A model generated the notes under the pieces. That model was not told the origin of the DNA, did no database searches, and saw only the letters and a list, made by a program, of their open reading frames with translations. 64,000 bases of DNA from Vitis vinifera (taxonomy: Eukaryota; Streptophyta; Magnoliopsida; Vitales; Vitaceae), in contig NC_081808.1 in NCBI RefSeq assembly GCF_030704535.1, positions 21,765,501 through 21,829,500 of the forward strand, read 5' to 3'. The position numbers were made by a program, and so were the translations under genes. Numbering within the stretch: the first letter of the stretch is position 1; every line of letters starts with the position of its first letter. Shown here in pieces: positions 13,052 to 26,640 of this stretch.

Positions 13052-16000
13052 TATATATATATATTGGATGAATAGATTGAGAGAGAGAGAGTTATTATGT
13101 AACCTATATTTTCCAACTCTGGATACCACCAAGTTGAATAATGTACTTGGTGCATCATAAAACACATTAGTAGTGCCTAACCTAATTTCTTAAGGTGGCT
13201 AACTGCCCAATTGGAAAACAGTTTAGATGACTAGGCATGAATTTGATAATCAAAACACTATGCTGAGAAGGATAGCTCATGTACATGTCAGACACCAATA
13301 CTTGCTTGTTGATGTACTTGTTATGTAGTTGAAGTGTAGCTTTGCATATTAATGATTAAGATGGATGTGCCTTCTTTAAATGATAAAAGAGAGTACAAAA
13401 AATGGCTTCATATTCATTTCTGGTCATTACAGCTTGTGAATTATGATTCAAATTGGGCCTTGGATCAAGATTTACGGAACGCATGGGATTTGTAAAACTA
13501 AAACAATGCCCCTTAAAAACCTTTCAAAGGGACTCTTAATCCCAAAATCTCCCTTCTCTTGTTTTGGCAAACATAATGGGTCATTTCATCGAGATGCATG
13601 CTTGTTGCTGTTCAGTAAATGATGGTGGGAAAAGTTTAGGTTGGATACCTGATGATGAAAATACTCCATGCTTGAGGTTCATTTGTTATTATTCAAACTT
13701 TCCTGTGTACATGGGTTGTGCACCCTTCTTTTTTTATTAAGCATCCTATTATCTTTTGTTTGCCAATTAAAAAAATTTGTTACTGCTCAAACCTCTACAG
13801 TTGGAGTTATTTTTCATAACGCATCAAAGAAGTTTTACATAATGAACCTTGCAAAGTCTCTCTATCATTGGATTTAAATTGATTTTCATTTGAATGCACA
13901 GATTTTCGAGATAGTGAACCTTGCAGATGAGCTTCTCCCCCCACTACCAGAAGGAACTATCTCCCACCTGAATTATTCTAGTTTTCAAATGAGAAGTTCT
14001 GCAGGAGAGAAGTCTCCTTCCAGTGGTTCTGGTAAGGAAGAAATTACTAATGGAAGTATGCCTGAGGCTTCAGCACGTGAGAAATTATTATGTGATCAAC
14101 CAAAATTTCTGCAGCAGTTTGGAGTGGATCTTCTTCCTGTTTTAGTACAGGTTGGTACTTGTAATGAACTTGCTTGCTCTATAATTTTTACTCACTCCAT
14201 TTCATTAATAAGGAGGTTTTGGATTTCTTGAAGCAGGTATATGGGTCCACTGTGAATGTCCAAGTTCGCAACAAGTGTCTCTCTGTCATTGGAAAGTTAA
14301 TGTACTTCTGCACAGCAGATATGATTCTATCTTTATTAAATTCAACAAACATATCAAGGTACTTATTTTTCTTCTTCTTGTGAGAGCAGAATTTTTGAAA
14401 CTTCAATATCTGAGTTTATTATTTGGCTTTCCAGTTTCCTAGCTGGTGTTTTAGCATCGAAGGATCCGCAAGTTTTGATTCCTGGCCTCCAAATGGCTGA
14501 GATTCTCATGGAAAAGCTTCCTAAAACTTTCTCCAGGATGTTTGTGAGAGAAGGAGTGCTTCATGCTGTAGACACACTTATATCTCATGATTTGGAAAAT
14601 GTAGGTGGTGACCAAATATTGTCTGCTGAAAGGGGTAATGATTCCATATCTGGAACATCATTGCGTTCAAGGTGTTATCGACGGGGAATGGGCTACTCTA
14701 ATCCAGATGGAAGTTTTCTTGAAGAACCGAAGGGTTATATTTCAGTTCACAATGGTTCATCTTCAGCATCAGTAGAAATTCCATCTAGAAATTCTAGGAG
14801 ACTGGCAGTTAGTACCCGTGCTAAAGCTTTCAAACATAAATACTTCCCTTCATGCCCTGGGGAAGCTGAGGTTGGAGTTACAGATGACCTTCTACGTTTG
14901 AAAAATCTCTGTGTTGAGTTGAATTTATGTGTAAATGATCAAAATACCAAGAGAAAGGGAAAATCTAAAGCTTCAGGACCCAACTTGACCAGTCCTTCTG
15001 CCAGTAAGGAGGAATACTTGATTGAAGTGATATCTTCCATACTGGCAGAGCTGGGCAGAGTAGATGCTGTATCCACCTTTGAGTTTATTAGTAGTGGAGT
15101 TGTTGCAGCTTTGCTGAACTACTTCTCTTGTGGTGCATTTTCCATGGTGAGAACATCAGAAGCTAACTTGTCTAAACTTCGACGGCTAGCATTTAGAAGG
15201 TTTAAGTCATTTATTGCAGTTGCCCTTCCTTCCAGCATTAAGGAAGGAGATGAAACTCCCCTGATTATTTTAATTCGGAATCTTCAAAATGCTTTATCCT
15301 CCTTGGAGCGATTTCCAGTTGTACTGAGCCATTCATCTAGGTCATCCAGTGGAAATGCACGTTTCTCATCCGGACTTAGTGCACTTTCTCAACCATTTAA
15401 GCTTCATCTCCGTAGAGCACAAGGAGACAAATCTCTACGTGATTACTCTTCAAATATTGTATTGATTGATCCATTGGCAAGTTTATCAGCTGTTGAAGAA
15501 TTTCTTTGGCCCAGAGTTCTGCGAAGTGAATTGGGTCAGAAAAAAGACCCATCATTTGTTGAAAACTTGGAATCTGAAACCCCAACTACAGAGACTGGTG
15601 CTTCATTGTTTTCAACTTCTAATCCTGCTTGTACTTATCGCCATCCTGCTAGATCAAGATCATCAGTTGCTGTGGGAGGCACATCTGTAGAGACACCACC
15701 GCAAGGGAGAAGTGAAAACTCAATGCAAGGAAAGGGTAAAGCTCTTCAGGAGTCTGCTCAAGATGAGGAAAGAGGACCTCTGACAAGAAATATTGCATGC
15801 CGAGGAACTGCTTCAGATAAAGATTTGACCACAAAACCAGACTTTAATCCTGAGGTATGATGCTGTAGTAAGTAGAGTTCGTAACTTGACTATTCCTGAA
15901 TTTATCATTCTTAATGTCATTTTGCTATAAGTTAGTATAGTTCCTAATTTGACAATTTCCTGAACTTTTATATGAAGGAATGAATGAATATCTTCACTGT

Positions 16001-19000
16001 AGGTTTTTTAATTCATGTTTATAACATTCAGTCACTGCATTCTTTAATGCCCTACAAGGCTACAACCTCTGATATCAGAAGTCTGTGTTTCATATGTTAT
16101 ATATTTTTTGTTACATCTTGTAGGATCGGGAAGTCAATATTTCTCCAGTTGAGATTGATGATGGTTTGGTAATTGAAGAGGATGATCTCTCAGACGATGA
16201 AGATGATGCCAATGAAGATGTAATTTGCCTATTCAATTTTTCTTTATTTCCTTTGTCTGCCAATTTTATTTTGAAGCCTGTATCATTGCTTGTACTCAGC
16301 AGTTCTAGATGTTTAAACGGATAACAGTAGTTTACCATTGGGAACAGATGTTTTCCCAATGCCTTCTTAGTAGTTTTGTAGTCTTGGTTACTTAGTTTAA
16401 GGTACTGTGTAAATACATCCTTGCCTGGTATCTGGAAAGTGTTTGTTGGCTATCGGTTGAGCCCTCATTTTATTAAACTGTTTGATACAATTTGAAGTGC
16501 AACAGTTCTTAACAGTATTTTCCTTGAGGGATTCAATCACATTGCTCATATATTCTTTTTTTTTTTTTTTTCTTTTCAGGTGCTGAGAAATGATGTCCCA
16601 TTTTGCACATCAGAGAAAGTGCATGATGTGAAATTGGGAGATCCTGTGGAGGATGGTATGGTTGCCTCTGCTGCAACTGAGGCCCAATCAAATCCTAGGT
16701 CTGGTTCAAATAATGCAGTAAATTCTGTGCATGCTTTTGGCTCAAAAGGTACAATGTCAATTGCTGCATCTGTTGCCATTGGCGGGTTAGTACCTCCAAA
16801 CCGTGGAGGCATTAGGAGTGGCAGAGATAGGCAAGGAATTACCCTGACTGGTGGCAAAATTGATACTCCTAAATTAATATTTTCCTCTGGTGGAAAGCTG
16901 CTTAACAGGAACATGACCATATACCAGGCTGTTCGACGCCAGGTTGCACCAGATGAAGATGATGATGAGAGGTATGGCAACGAAGTTTTAGCCAGTGATG
17001 GAAGCAGGCTATGGCGAAATATTTATACCATCACATATCAGAGGGCAGACAACCAAGTAAATAGAATATCAACAGGAAGTTTGAACCCAACCCCATCAAA
17101 GATTTCCGAATCTAGTTGTGCTTCCAATTCCAATCCTGGCTTCCACTTGAATAACATATCACTTCTAGATAACATTTTTCAATGGGAGCTTCCTTGTGAT
17201 TTAGAAAAAAGCAATCCCACTTATAATATATTAGCATTATTGCGTGTATTAGAATGTTTAAGTCAGAACATACCTCGATTGAGGGCCCAAGCCTTCTGCA
17301 ATGACTTCTCAGAGGGAAAGATTCTGTGTCTTGATGATATGAGTATTGCCCACATTGAAGTTCCACCTGAGAAATTCATCAATAGCAAGATCACACCCAA
17401 ATTGTCTCGACAAATCCAGGATGCCCTGGCAGTATGTGGTGGTACTCTTCCCTCATGGTGTTATCAGTTGACCAAAGCATGTCCATTCTTGTTTCCTTTT
17501 GAGACCAGGAGGCAATATTTCTATTCAACTGCTTTTGGGTTGTCTCGTGCGTTGAATTGGCTTCAACAGCAACAAGGAGCTGATGGTCAAGGCTCTGCCA
17601 GTGAAAGAGAGGTTCGTCTAGGCAGATTACAGCGTCAGAAGGTTCGTGTTTCAAGAAATCGGATTTTGGATTCTGCCAGAAAAGTGATGGAGATGTATTC
17701 TAGCCAAAAGGCTGTTCTAGAAGTAGAGTATTTTGGTGAGGTTGGCACTGGATTGGGTCCAACCTTGGAGTTCTATACTCTGTTAAGTCATGATCTACAA
17801 AAAGCTGAACTGGGGATGTGGAGATCTAGTTCTACATCAGAGACACTGATGGATATTGATGATCAACCAAATGGGAAATCTGACCATTTCTCTGATGGGG
17901 AGGAACAACCTGGCTCTGTAAAAGGAAGTGGAGTTCTTGTGCAAGCTCCTCTTGGATTGTTCCCTCGTCCTTGGTCTCCTACTGCAGATGCTTCTGATGG
18001 TAGCCCGTTTGCTAAAGTGATTGAATATTATCACTTGCTTGGACAAGTGATGGCTAAAGCGCTTCAAGATGGACGACTCTTGGATCTGCCGCTGTCTATG
18101 GCTTTTTATAAGCTTGTGCTTGGTCAAGTAATACAAATTTGAGTTCTATATTGTCAAATTTTACCTGCCTCTGTTTAACATATTTCCCTGTCATGGGAGG
18201 TTCATTTGGTCAAAATTTCAAATTTATGATCCCTTGCAGGATCTGGATTTGCATGACATCCTATCATTTGATGCTGAACTTGGGAAGATTTTGCAAGAAC
18301 TGCAAGTCCTTGTTTGTCGGAAACAGTATCTGGATGGTGTGAGTGGTAATGGTTGCGATGCAACTGGTGGCTTATGTTTCCGTGGTGCCCCTGTTGAAGA
18401 TCTCTGTCTAGATTTCACCCTTCCTGGCTATCCGGATTACATTCTGAAATCAGGCTATGAAAATGTCCTTGTAATACTTTTGGCTATTTGATTGTTCATC
18501 ATTCAACATTTTGTTTTAAATTTGGTTCATGTTTTTGCTATGTTTCTAAGATCATTATCCTTTTTGTCTAATTGGTTAGGTGGATTCCGATAACTTGGAT
18601 GAGTACGTATCATTGGTAGTTGATGCAACTGTCAAGTCAGGGCTAATGCATCAAATGGAAGCATTTAGAGCAGGGTTTAATCAGGTTTCCAACTCTTTCT
18701 CTTTCTCTTGCTCTTGCTCTTGCTTTATACACACACACGTCTTCAAATTCTTCCATGCATATTTTGGGGTGTTGATTTTGCTTCTGATGTTAGTGTGTAT
18801 TCTACATTGAGCTTGTACTGGTAAATCAGTGCTATTGTCATTCTGTTCTAGTTGTAAAAGGACTAACGTCTTGGACCAACTGCTAAACTAATTATTTTTG
18901 CCATTTAAGGATGGTTTTGTATTTTCTTTTTATGTGAATATGACCATGTGTTTTTGCACTATAAAATAGGTTGGAAAGTCACTTTTATATGCAGAAAATG

Positions 19001-20432
19001 CATGACCCATGGTTTTGGAAAAATGAGTTTGTAGCTTTATCCTAGAAAGAAAATTGTCAGCTGCATTCTATAAAACAAAATTGTCTTGAATTTTCTTGGA
19101 GCTACCTCAACTTAGAAGTCAAATGGCTAATATCTTTGGATACAAGGACATGATGTTCTTCTTTCATTTTGATTTTGGATGGATATAATTACTAATCATT
19201 CCATGGTGTTGTTACGGCACACTGAGATGGTTTATTTTCATTATTTCTCGTCACTTGTTTGAAATATCGTCATTCTATAAGGAAAGTTGTTGATTGCTCT
19301 GAACTCTTGACACTGCAATTTAGGAGGTATTCTGTGGCTGTTGGAAATGAAAATTTTTCTCATATGCCAGCCTCATTCCTACCATGCTATTAAGATCCAA
19401 TCCTTATTTTTAAATGCTTATGGTGTTTTACCTTGTTCCTCTTCTCTAGTTATTTTTTATTTTTTGTTTTTTGTCCAGTTTCTGTGTGTTAATTTACCTG
19501 TACTTTCTGACTTCTAGGTTTTTGACATTTCATCTCTGCAAATATTCTCTCCACATGAATTAGATTACTTGCTCTGTGGCCGTAGAGAATTGTGGAAGGT
19601 AATTTCATTTTCTATATTTTATTTCTGTAGAAACAAATCATGGTTTTCTATATTTTATTGTTGTAGAACAAATCATTGTGAAAACATATATCATGTTTTT
19701 TAAATTATGTAACTTCCCCATTGTTGAAGATGGAGACACTTGTTGATCACATAAAGTTTGATCATGGATACACTGCCAAGAGCCCTGCGATTATCAATGT
19801 AAGATTCTTCCTATATTTGGGGCATTTGGATTTATTGGGAAACAGGGTGTAATGATAACTCTTATATATTGACTGCATGATTTGTTTATTGTAATGCCTT
19901 TGCTTTCTAGTTACTTGAAATCATGGGAGAATTCACTCCTGAGCAGCAGCATGCATTCTGCCAATTCATTACTGGTGCACCTAGGCTTCCTCCTGGAGGT
20001 CTGGCAATGTTGAATCCAAAGTTGACCATTGTGAGAAAGGTATAACTCGGTATTTATGCCAATCAGTTATAAAACACTGGTGTGCATGTGTAGCATGGTT
20101 TCGAAGTTGTAATGGTGTTCTCTCCTGCTTTTGGTAAACAGCATTCCTCAACGATGAACCCGGCAACCAACATGATTGGACCTTCTGAATCAGCCGACGA
20201 GGATTTGCCCAGTGTTATGACTTGTGCCAATTACCTCAAGCTTCCTCCCTATTCCACCAAGGTAAAAAAATTAATATATGGTAGATATGTTGAAAATAAA
20301 AATCAGATACCTAACTGCATGCTCACACATGCTCTATTTAAATTTACCTTTCCCCTTTCCTTTCAGGATATTATGTATAAGAAACTACTTTATGCCATCA
20401 ATGAAGGACAGGGATCTTTTGATCTGTCGTAG
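10347..20432 (+). CDS. UPL3: HECT-type E3 ubiquitin-protein ligase UPL3 (KAKTUS)
   Basis: Seventeen exons: 10347-11129, 11648-11758, 11853-11969, 12376-12546, 12622-12783, 13902-14150, 14237-14358, 14435-15854, 16124-16219, 16580-18127, 18240-18470, 18580-18684, 19518-19598, 19730-19798, 19911-20039, 20142-20261, 20367-20432. They total 5580 nt, 1859 residues, close to Arabidopsis UPL3. The N-terminus is Ser/Arg-rich, then an Asp run (about residues 94-107), then armadillo-like helical repeats ([65 protein letters not shown]). The HECT domain fills exons 10-17; the catalytic cysteine is in [14 protein letters not shown], about residue 1826, and the protein ends GSFDLS. Known role of the family: ubiquitin transfer from E2 to substrates, affecting trichome endoreduplication, transcription factor turnover and seed maturation. 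All splice sites are GT/AG and no damage is seen. Confidence 0.95.
12913..13155. repeat. Direct duplication flanking a (CT)n microsatellite in UPL3 intron 5
   Basis: A ~65-bp sequence beginning GTTATTATGTAAC and containing AACTCTGGATAC occurs at about 12913-12980 and again at 13091-13155. Between the copies lie a pure CT tract (about 13008-13048) and a short TATATATAT run. Both copies and the microsatellite are intronic. Confidence 0.7.
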
Positions 20433-21119
20433 TCTCCATCATCACTAATCAGGCTGAATGATAAGATTCTGTCAAAATGCTTTTGGCCTCCACAGTTATA
20501 TCTTGCTAGTTTCAATGTTGGAAGCTTGTTTGATTTTGTCAGAAAATTACTTTCATGGAGTAGAATCTCAGAAATCTTGGGAAGATGGATGGGGCCAAGT
20601 TCCGTTTAAATCATAATGTGGCGATGGACTGGACTGGTTGGTGGAGGCACTGCATTCTCTCTCCTTCCCTCTCCATTCCGTCTCTGTAAATTTCAATATA
20701 TCTTGCACCTTTTTTAAGAAATGATTTCTTCATTTGTCAATGATACCAACCCCCATGCTGAATATTAGCAGCAGCAGTTGTCGGCTTTCTTTTTAAATTT
20801 TTTGTTTCAGTGGGGAGAATAATTTATGGACACAAGACAAAAATAGGAAGAAAATCTATGAAATATTGACGTCTTTAATTTCCCTACCGCCAACCTCCAA
20901 ATTTCAAAATCTATATTATGAATGCCATGGAAGTCCGTGGATGATGCATTTTATGTGGAGTCAATCCTTGAATCTTGATGGATAAAGCAACCCTAGTGAA
21001 TTTCGATACTTGTGAAGAATACATTCTCTTAAGCCAAGCCATTATTTTACAACTTTCATTTCTATAATGCCCCTCAAATTCTCAATGGATTGTCCCTTAT
21101 ACAACACACTGTAATTCTT
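20433..21119. other. UPL3 3' flank
   Basis: UPL3 3' UTR-like sequence follows the stop, then short spacer up to the 3' end of the beta-galactosidase pseudogene, which is on the opposite strand. No gene is supported. Confidence 0.5.
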
Positions 21120-22300
21120 CTAATGGGCACACAGCACCTGGACAGCCAAGGCTTTTGTAATACCAGAACCTGAAATTGAAATTCCATCCTTGCTAACTAT
21201 CTCCTGCTCAACTGGAATGGAGCAGCTACTTTTTCCCAGGCAATGCTTCTCCACCACTTTCTAACTATTGGGTGCAGCACAATTTCCAGGAATGAACTCT
21301 CAACAGGTGCCTGTTGGATCACCAAAGCTTAGCCTTTGGCTTCACACCGTCTACAAACATTTGTATGTCACTTGCCTCCCTCTTCCATGACCTCACATGT
21401 GTTGGATGGTGTTCACTTATGTAGCAACAGATCGTATCTCTGTTCAAAGTTAGGATCTCTATTCCATCTGGGTTTCTTCCTGTTTCCTCGAAGAGAACCA
21501 AAAGATTATCTGATGTCTTCAAGAAGGCTCTCGGTACATGGTAGCTGAAAACAGAGAAACACACATGGTAATGAATTCTAAGCCTCATCTTCTACATGTA
21601 TATAAACTAGACTAGCAGAAATACGGGGGGCAGTGCTTACACTGACTGGGAAGGCTTTCCAAGAGGGGAGAGGTAAGAAACCCAGTATCAGTCAATGCTT
21701 TTACCATTTATCCAAGCCATGCCTTTGGCCATGGTGCTCAGTTCAAGAGCAACGGGGGCATCTCCTTCTGGGGCATCAAAGTAAGCCTGCAATTCCAAAA
21801 GTTATGCAGGTTGTGTGAAGAGATGGAACTTGTCTCCATTCAAGCCTACCTGAAACATTGGGGAAAAAAAATCATAAATCTTAATCCATTATTCATCAGC
21901 TGACCAGAAGTAGTTCAGTGGAAAAGGATAATATGCTAACCTTGTGTCCCCATCCATTCTTTGGCAGATCGATGGTTCTAGTGTTGAGACCTTGGATGGC
22001 TACGTTATGTACCCCAGCAAGCCTATGCTCCATGTATGAACCACTATCCTTCACAGATGAAAAGAGAGATTCACAATCACTCCTTTCTTTCTAACACTAG
22101 GAAAAGGAAATTGATGTGATTAGATCTTTACTGGTAATCCAACCGTGGCACCCAACGGTGCTATCTGGTTAAGTCCTGCCTTTAAGGTTATGGGTTTATT
22201 GAACACAAAGCTTTTTTCTACATTGCTTCCATGTCTCGTTCCTGTTAGATAGAATTCCATCTTCATAGTGTAACACTTTCCTGAATTTTTTTCCAAGGAG

Positions 22301-22322
22301 AGAGAGAGAGAGAGAGAGAGAG
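22301..22322. repeat. (AG)n microsatellite
   Basis: A pure GA dinucleotide run lies in the pseudogene between its relic exons 22511-22619 and 21941-22048. Confidence 0.8.
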
Positions 22323-24344
22323 ATGATCAACAAAATTTTAACTTAATCACAATCTACAAGTTAGAGGTTCCCCACAAGCTTTACCCTACTGCAGCCTTCC
22401 CCCCTCCAACAAAATAGCTAGGGGTTAAAAGGGTTTGGCATATAAATTTGTTTATCCCACATCACCAGATGACACGGAAGGTTTGCAGGAGATGAAAAGA
22501 GAAGCATTACCACATATTCTCCATTTAAAAATGCATGCATCACATGACCTAGATTGGAAACCTGAGGGACACGAAGAACATCTTTCCTGAAAGGCAAGCC
22601 GGTGCGTGCCAGCTCAATGCTGCAAATAGAATTACACCGAATATTAGTTGAAGCAATGGAAATCAAATATTGGAATGGTTATAATAAAATCGAGTATTTC
22701 CCATTGTTAAAAACTTCTTCAGATGATGGGTTAGGATTTGCTTACTTGGTGGTGTACCACAAGTAGTCTGTAGTATCCTTGGTCATGGTCATCAGTTCCA
22801 CGGGACTCTTTGTTTTAGTGGGACATTCTTCATAAGTTGGCAATGCATCTTGGGACATCTACCATTGGAGGTTCTTGTTAACACTATATTGGGAAACAAC
22901 CTGTTTTCATGTTGGGTTCATTCAAACTATCGAACACTCATACAAGAAATGGGAATCATCCAATTTTTTTCAGTTATTCTCTTTGTAGTCCTTCAAATTT
23001 TAACCACATACTTGAAAAGGGAAAGATCAAGTAATTGGACGCTACTGTCTGTGTGTTGAAGACGACAGTTTTGCAATCTGGGAGGTTGCTTATGGAGTGC
23101 TGGGGCAAGTAGTATTTGGAACCCCTTAATGTTGTAGTTGTAGGTGTTCTAGTAATGTTATTCAACAAGAAAGTAGCACAAATATTACTACCTGGCTTTT
23201 CGTAGATTCGGGCCTGCAGGCATGATGCACTTCACCTATCACAAACATCATTAGTCTTGTTGCTCTACTAATGTTCTAAGCATGAGACTACATATACTGA
23301 TAAAGCAGCTCTATAGAAACTTTTTCTTACCTCTAGGTCCTCTCCCAACTTTTGGGCAGAGGTAACTCCCCAAAGAAGAGCTTTCTTAGACAACCTCAAA
23401 GCAGCATGCAAGTCTCGGAGGTGGCCCCATTTGGTTTCCCTTGGCAAACCTGGATACATTTATGAAAGCAGCTCCTGTGGTGAGTGGGAAAAGCTGATTT
23501 TGTTAATGTACTTCTTGGTTGGCATTTTGGAAGAAGGATTAGCTTTTGAGAGAACAGATCATAGCAATTTTAGCTTCCAAATGCAAGTACATGTCAAAAT
23601 GCCAACCAGATGATGCCAAACTCATGAAGTTTCAAACAGGCCTAACCATATTCATCAAGAGGAGCTTCATCATAGTAGCAAGTCGTAGCAAAGGAGGACG
23701 TAGTTCTACCAAAATTTGTCACACTATAATACTGAAACAAAAACATGAGTGTTTAGGCTGAAAGTAGAAATACTTTATAATAATTTGTTCAGAAGCTCTC
23801 TAAAACAGGGCTGCAACTCTATACCATATAGTAATTTGCAAGAGTACCATTCTTAGAGATGAACAGAGAATGCAAGATCTTCTGCTGCCCTTTGAGATGG
23901 GGGGTCTCCAAATACTCTGTACCTATAATCACCAAGGAATCCAAACAAAATGCAGTTAGCATCTTAACCAGACAATAGGAAGAAAATACCACTGAATATA
24001 ATCATGTGTGATAAATGAAGGAAAAACACATCCCTAGTCAGTGGTTACTTACTGAGCGCTTGTTTGGTCTATTGGGGCCTGTAAATGTATCTCCACAGTT
24101 CCTCCCCTTGCATGTGTTGATCTGAAACCATTTTTCTTTTTTCAGAAATCTTTCCTTCTGGGGATACTTAAATTATTTGAGCTCAGAAAGATTGATGCAA
24201 GCGGGGCATAATGTGCTAACGACTGGATCAGGAGCATCCTTTTGCTTGCACATCACTCATGGGATTCCGGTTTTGAGCCCAACAGCCATAGTCCCGGCCC
24301 AGTGAACACATCGTGTCCCCATTTCTTTGAATGCAATTTGAATG

Positions 24345-24820
24345 TGTTGGATATTTTGGTAATTATGGGTTACATATTAACACATTGTACATTAAACTAT
24401 TTTATTTTTTAGCTTAATTAAATATAATCAATTAAGTTAATGATAGACCTTCAAAGTATCTCTATATATGGATGGTATGGGTTTTACAATGTGTAGAGAC
24501 CAATTTTATTTTATTTTATTTATTAATGATGGACCAATAAATAAAATAAAATAATAAAGGATATAAATAGGGTTATAATCCTGGTCTAAATGAGAAGAGA
24601 TAGAAAAATTGTTAATTATTCACATCCCATTAGTGAGTAATTTCAAGGTTATAATACTCGTTTCAAACATGGAAGACAAAATCCAAGTACATAATTTCAA
24701 TGGATTTAGGTATGTCTTCCAATGTTATTATCTTATAGATTTAACATGAGATTCTGACATATATACTATTAAGTTAATTAGATTCTATAATCATTCTGTA
24801 TGATTTGCAATTTTCCAACA
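24345..24820 (+). repeat. 5' LTR of the copia element
   Basis: 476 bp beginning TGTTGGATATTTTGG and ending TTTTCCAACA. It aligns with the 3' LTR at 30255-30667 apart from an internal stretch missing there. A TATAAATAGGG at about 24563 could be its TATA box. Confidence 0.95.
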
Positions 24821-24822
24821 AG

Positions 24823-24834
24823 TGGTATTAGAGT
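24823..24834 (+). other. Primer-binding site, initiator tRNA-Met type
   Basis: Starting 2 bp after the LTR, the 12 bases TGGTATTAGAGT match the canonical plant copia site TGGTATCAGAGC at 10 of 12 positions; both differences are C to T. Confidence 0.8.
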
Positions 24835-25947
24835 CACTCTTGTTAAATTTATTAGGTTTTAATTAAAGTTGTTTCATGATGGATTGAGTTTTTTTTTTTT
24901 TTTTTAATCTGACTTCCATTCATTCATTCACCTTTTTTGTGTGTTCGGTTGTAAGGAAAATTTTCTTTAATCCAAATTCCCCGAATTTTCTATTGTAAAT
25001 AATTTTTATAAATAATTTTTTTAATAAATATCAATATTGTTTATTAAAATATATTTTCTCTGGAATTGTTTGCATATTTTTAAAGATAAAATATAAGTGT
25101 TTTTGAAAATTTTGGGGATAAAGATGAAGTGGTTGGGTGATAATGACCTATTTTTCGTCATTATCTTGTTACATTTTGTTAAGTTTTTAATTAATAATGT
25201 CATTTGAACATTGAGTCTAAGTCTTTTAATAGGGTATTTTGGACATTGGGACTGAGTCTTTTAATAAGGTGATTTTGACATTCAACCTAAATTATTATAT
25301 TGGGTCATTTGGATTATTGGACCCAAGTCTATTTAAGTTGGATCAAATTTTGGGTAGGGTTAGACCTTTGATTGATCCGTTTGATCGATCCAGTGGACCT
25401 TTGATTGACCCATTTGACTGTTGACCAAAAAAAAACTTGGAATGTTTAAAATCCAATATTTCAATATAAATTAAATTGAAATTATATGTCACAAAAATGA
25501 CCTCTATTATGTAAATTTATTTATCTTGAAGGGTGTGGATTTTATTATGGAATTCTATGAGTAGTATCTAAATCTATGCATAAAATAATCGGCCCAAAGG
25601 AAGGTTATTTTTTATCAAATTTTAGACACTTGTGATAGTAAATATGTGATATTTTAGTGATGTCCATGCATGCAATAAGTCGATCCAAAGATAGGCATAT
25701 TGTTGGCAAGATTTGTTATCAGTATTTATTAACTATTTTTTATAATAGTACCATTTACAAATTGTTATTTTATCCAAAGACTAAATATCAATGTTGTGTT
25801 AGGTATATTGTAAGAGCCCATTTTATTGCTTTTATGTCATATATATATACATGTAGTTAATTCTTACATGCTTAAAGTAAATGACATTGTTGTATATTGT
25901 GAGCTTATTATTTTATTCTGTATACAATTAATGCTTCTGTTATATTT

Positions 25948-26571
25948 GCCAACATAAACAACATTCCAATGCTTGATGACACTAACTTCGGAAAATGGAA
26001 AGAACATATTACTATTTTACTTGTGTGTATGGATTTAGACTATGCGATCCTGATTGAACGACAATCTGTCCTTACTAATGACAGTACTACGAAACAAAGG
26101 GCTAACTTTGAAAAGTGGGAGCATTCTAACTACATGAGTCTTATGATCATGAAGCACTCTATGGAAATGTCTAATCTTGTTGCTTGATTGAAGGCACTAA
26201 AGTTGGAATTGTCTGATGACATCCTTGTGCACTTGGTCTTGATCTCTCTCCCTGCACAATTTAGTCCTTATAAGATAAGTTATAATACTCAAAAGGAAAA
26301 ATGGACTCTTAATGAGTTCATTGCTTAATGTGTGCAAGAGGAAGAGAGATTGAAACAAGAAAATATAGAAAGTGTTCACTTAGCTACTACCTCTTATGAC
26401 AAAACTGCTAACAAAAAAAGGAAAAGAAGCAATAGCAATAAAGGAAAAAAAGTTGTAGACAATGGGACCTCACAGCCTAAGGTGCAACGGAAACAAGATA
26501 AGATCATCATTTGTTTCTTTTGCAAGAAAGATGGACATGTGAAGAAGGATTGTCCTAAGTATGGAAAATGA
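25948..26571 (+). pseudogene. copia gag remnant
   Basis: Reads in one frame through NFGKWKEHITILL (typical N-terminal gag segment) to a zinc knuckle of CX2CX4HX4C form, CFFCKKDGHVKKDC, and ends at the TGA at 26569. It is interrupted by an in-frame TGA at about 26185 and a TAA at about 26326. The expected start codon is not in frame, so no gag protein can be made. Confidence 0.85.
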
Positions 26572-26640
26572 CTTGTCAAAAAATATAAACTTCTCAATTT
26601 TGTTTGTTTTAAAGTTAACTTGGCTTTAATACCAAATCAC

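Noticed and set aside
12935-13167. Minus-strand open stretches with long Glu/Arg repeats
   Set aside because: Translation of the (CT)n microsatellite in UPL3 intron 5.
16576-16980. Minus-strand 134-codon open stretch opposite UPL3 exon 10
   Set aside because: Shadow of the UPL3 coding sequence on the other strand; no recognisable domain.
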